Assembly: GCA_002869605.1 (NCBI GenBank)
Contig: PKUI01000193.1
Span: 1 to 35,041, forward strand
DNA from: Desulfuromonas sp.
GTDB taxonomy: Bacteria; Desulfobacterota; Desulfuromonadia; Desulfuromonadales; SZUA-401
DNA length: 35,041 nt
Direction: 5' to 3'
The notes beneath the pieces were generated by a model, which did no database searches, had not been told where the DNA came from, and was given only the letters and a program-made list of their open reading frames with translations. This document shows, piece by piece, positions 34,145-35,041 of this stretch. The number at the start of each line of letters is the position of its first letter. Position 1 is the stretch's first letter. The position numbers and the translations under genes are program-made.

Positions 34145-34686
34145 ACAACCTCGACTCTCTGCTTTTTTAAACGCTCAAGCAGCTGCACGGCGCACCAGCC
34201 GTTGAACACCCCGGTTACCAGCGCGAACAACAGATATAGCGGAAACAGTCGCCACAAACCATCATGACGGAGCAAAAACATCCAGGCAATCGCGAACTGG
34301 CCCAAGGCGTGACCGGCAGCACCTAGCGCCGAAATACCTATCGGACCTGCCCATCGTTGCGACATTTTCCAGACTCCGGTCATCACCATTAATGCGCAGA
34401 GGCCACCTCCCAGCGACAGAAAAAAACCCGGCGCAAACAGTTTCCCGAGAATCAGCGCCCCAATGCCGATACGCGTAAGCGTAAGCCGCCAGGCGGCGCC
34501 CGATCCGTACAGAAACAGCACCACAACCGTCAGGATGTTGGCGAACCCGAATCGAAACCAGGGGGCCGGAGAGGGCAGCACCCCTTCACCAACATGCACG
34601 AGGATGGCCATGGCTGTAAACAGGGCCATGTAGACTCTGCGCCGGGCGATCTCGAGTGGCAAAGACTCACTCGGTGATAAAGTCAT
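34141..34686 (-). CDS. Gx transporter family protein (Hpre_diP_synt_I type)
   Basis: A 181-residue membrane protein of the family named 'heptaprenyl diphosphate synthase component I' but resembling ECF-type S components. Five or so hydrophobic segments are visible, with the glycine-rich motifs 'FRFGFANILTVVVLFLYG' and 'LFAPGFFLSLGGGLCALMVM' that define the Gx group. The ATG at 34686 has GGGAAG six bases upstream and overlaps the NusG-domain-II gene by 20 bases. Pairing with NusG-II and flavin-transfer or Rnf genes is common in anaerobes, so a role in that system is possible. Prenyl-diphosphate synthesis is doubtful, as the catalytic component is absent. Confidence 0.82.
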   Translation of the reverse strand: MTLSPSESLPLEIARRRVYMALFTAMAILVHVGEGVLPSPAPWFRFGFANILTVVVLFLYGSGAAWRLTLTRIGIGALILGKLFAPGFFLSLGGGLCALMVMTGVWKMSQRWAGPIGISALGAAGHALGQFAIAWMFLLRHDGLWRLFPLYLLFALVTGVFNGWCAVQLLERLKKQRVEVV

Positions 34687-35041
34687 ATGCGGCTTCCCGG
34701 TCTTCACCCCTGATTCGCAGCAGGAGCCTGTTGGGAAGACATGCCACCACATCTCCCTGTCGGTGTATCTTCCCCATGCGCATGCAAATCTTCCCGGGGC
34801 AGCTCGCTGCTGCCACCCAGGCTTCTCCAGCAGCGACGTGAAGTATGGTCGGGCCGAGCTCACCCGGTATGACCACTCGCTTCTCTTAATTCAACGGCGC
34901 CACGTAGACCACGGCGCCATTCTGCTCTACTACCAGTTCATTCCCTGCCACATGGTGCAGGCTCCACCATATCCCTGCCAGTGCCCCGACCAGCAACAAC
35001 GCCACAACGGCCCGGTCGAATACGCGAGCGGCCTTCCAGAA
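34667..35041 (-). pseudogene. NusG domain II protein, interrupted by an in-frame TAA and cut by the window edge
   Basis: Read from the window edge, one frame gives a membrane anchor (AVVALLLVGALAGIWWS) and a first beta strand (LVVEQNGAVVYVAPLN), then a TAA at 34888-34886. The same frame continues with EKRVVIPGELGPTILHV, 'SCPGKICMRMGKIHRQG' and 'VVACLPNRLLLRI', which is the rest of a NusG domain II (DUF1312-type) including its two conserved cysteines. The stop splits one beta hairpin of a single domain, so it is either a nonsense mutation, a sequencing error (for example CAA read as TAA) or a case of stop-codon read-through. A GTG at 34876 could restart translation. The gene overlaps the Gx-family start by 20 bases. 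Confidence 0.75.

Noticed and set aside
34886..34888. Recoding of TAA as a non-standard amino acid
   Set aside because: Selenocysteine uses UGA and pyrrolysine UAG; there is no known recoding of TAA in such bacteria, so mutation or sequence error is preferred.

Overview
The window looks like a chromosomal segment of an anaerobic, metal- or sulfur-respiring deltaproteobacterium of the Desulfuromonadales type (Desulfuromonas/Pelobacter/Geobacter relatives). The reasons are a MXAN_5187-type protein, a B12-binding radical SAM protein of the DUF4080 kind, several receiver-PilZ proteins, a multi-CxxCH cytochrome, a bacteriohemerythrin, a rubrerythrin-like protein and a UGA-containing HesB-like gene. 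This assignment is inference from gene content. No rRNA, tRNA, insertion sequence, prophage or CRISPR array was seen. Coding density is high, and no gap between genes exceeds about 265 bases.

Layout. 167-2377 (+): a membrane DUF3592 protein and a MaoC-type hydratase, closed by a terminator. 2441-6106 (-): glmU-glmS-bacteriohemerythrin, with UDP-GlcNAc synthesis leading the operon. 6249-9796 (+): MXAN_5187-type protein, patatin-like lipase and B12-binding radical SAM protein, divergent from glmU with a promoter on each strand. 9771-12503 (-): a receiver-PilZ-GAF regulator, a cysteine-less thioredoxin-fold protein, and a GspE-N protein fused to a pseudo-receiver. 12581-16130 (-): clpB and two Hsp20 genes, a proteostasis block. 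16396-17814 (-): a sigma-54 activator. 17973-18996 (+): a ferritin-like protein overlapping a duplicated CxxCH cytochrome. 19110-22282 (+): radC and a U32 peptidase-family protein. 22336-24968 (-): HesB-like selenoprotein, FHA membrane protein and secreted serine protease. 25081-27318 (+): a small orphan and a Cache-domain chemoreceptor. 27387-32713 (-): a tight five-gene operon (nucleotidyltransferase, DUF445, DUF815 ATPase, AI-2E family permease, receiver-PilZ). 32790-33656 (+): hslO (Hsp33). 33623-35041 (-): OmpA-like lipoprotein, Gx-family membrane protein and a NusG-domain-II gene interrupted by an in-frame TAA.

Themes. Stress and proteostasis functions recur (ClpB, two Hsp20, Hsp33, periplasmic protease, ferritin-like protein, hemerythrin). 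Signalling proteins recur too: two receiver-PilZ proteins, one pseudo-receiver, an FHA protein, a sigma-54 activator and a chemoreceptor. PilZ suggests c-di-GMP responsiveness.

The most notable item is at 22336-22617. It is a 93-residue IscA/HesB-like gene whose first conserved cysteine position is a UGA. A perfect 7-bp hairpin with a G in its apical loop starts 26 nt after the UGA, as expected of a bacterial SECIS element. The gene has its own promoter, a strong ribosome binding site and a terminator. A conventional ORF caller would miss or truncate it.
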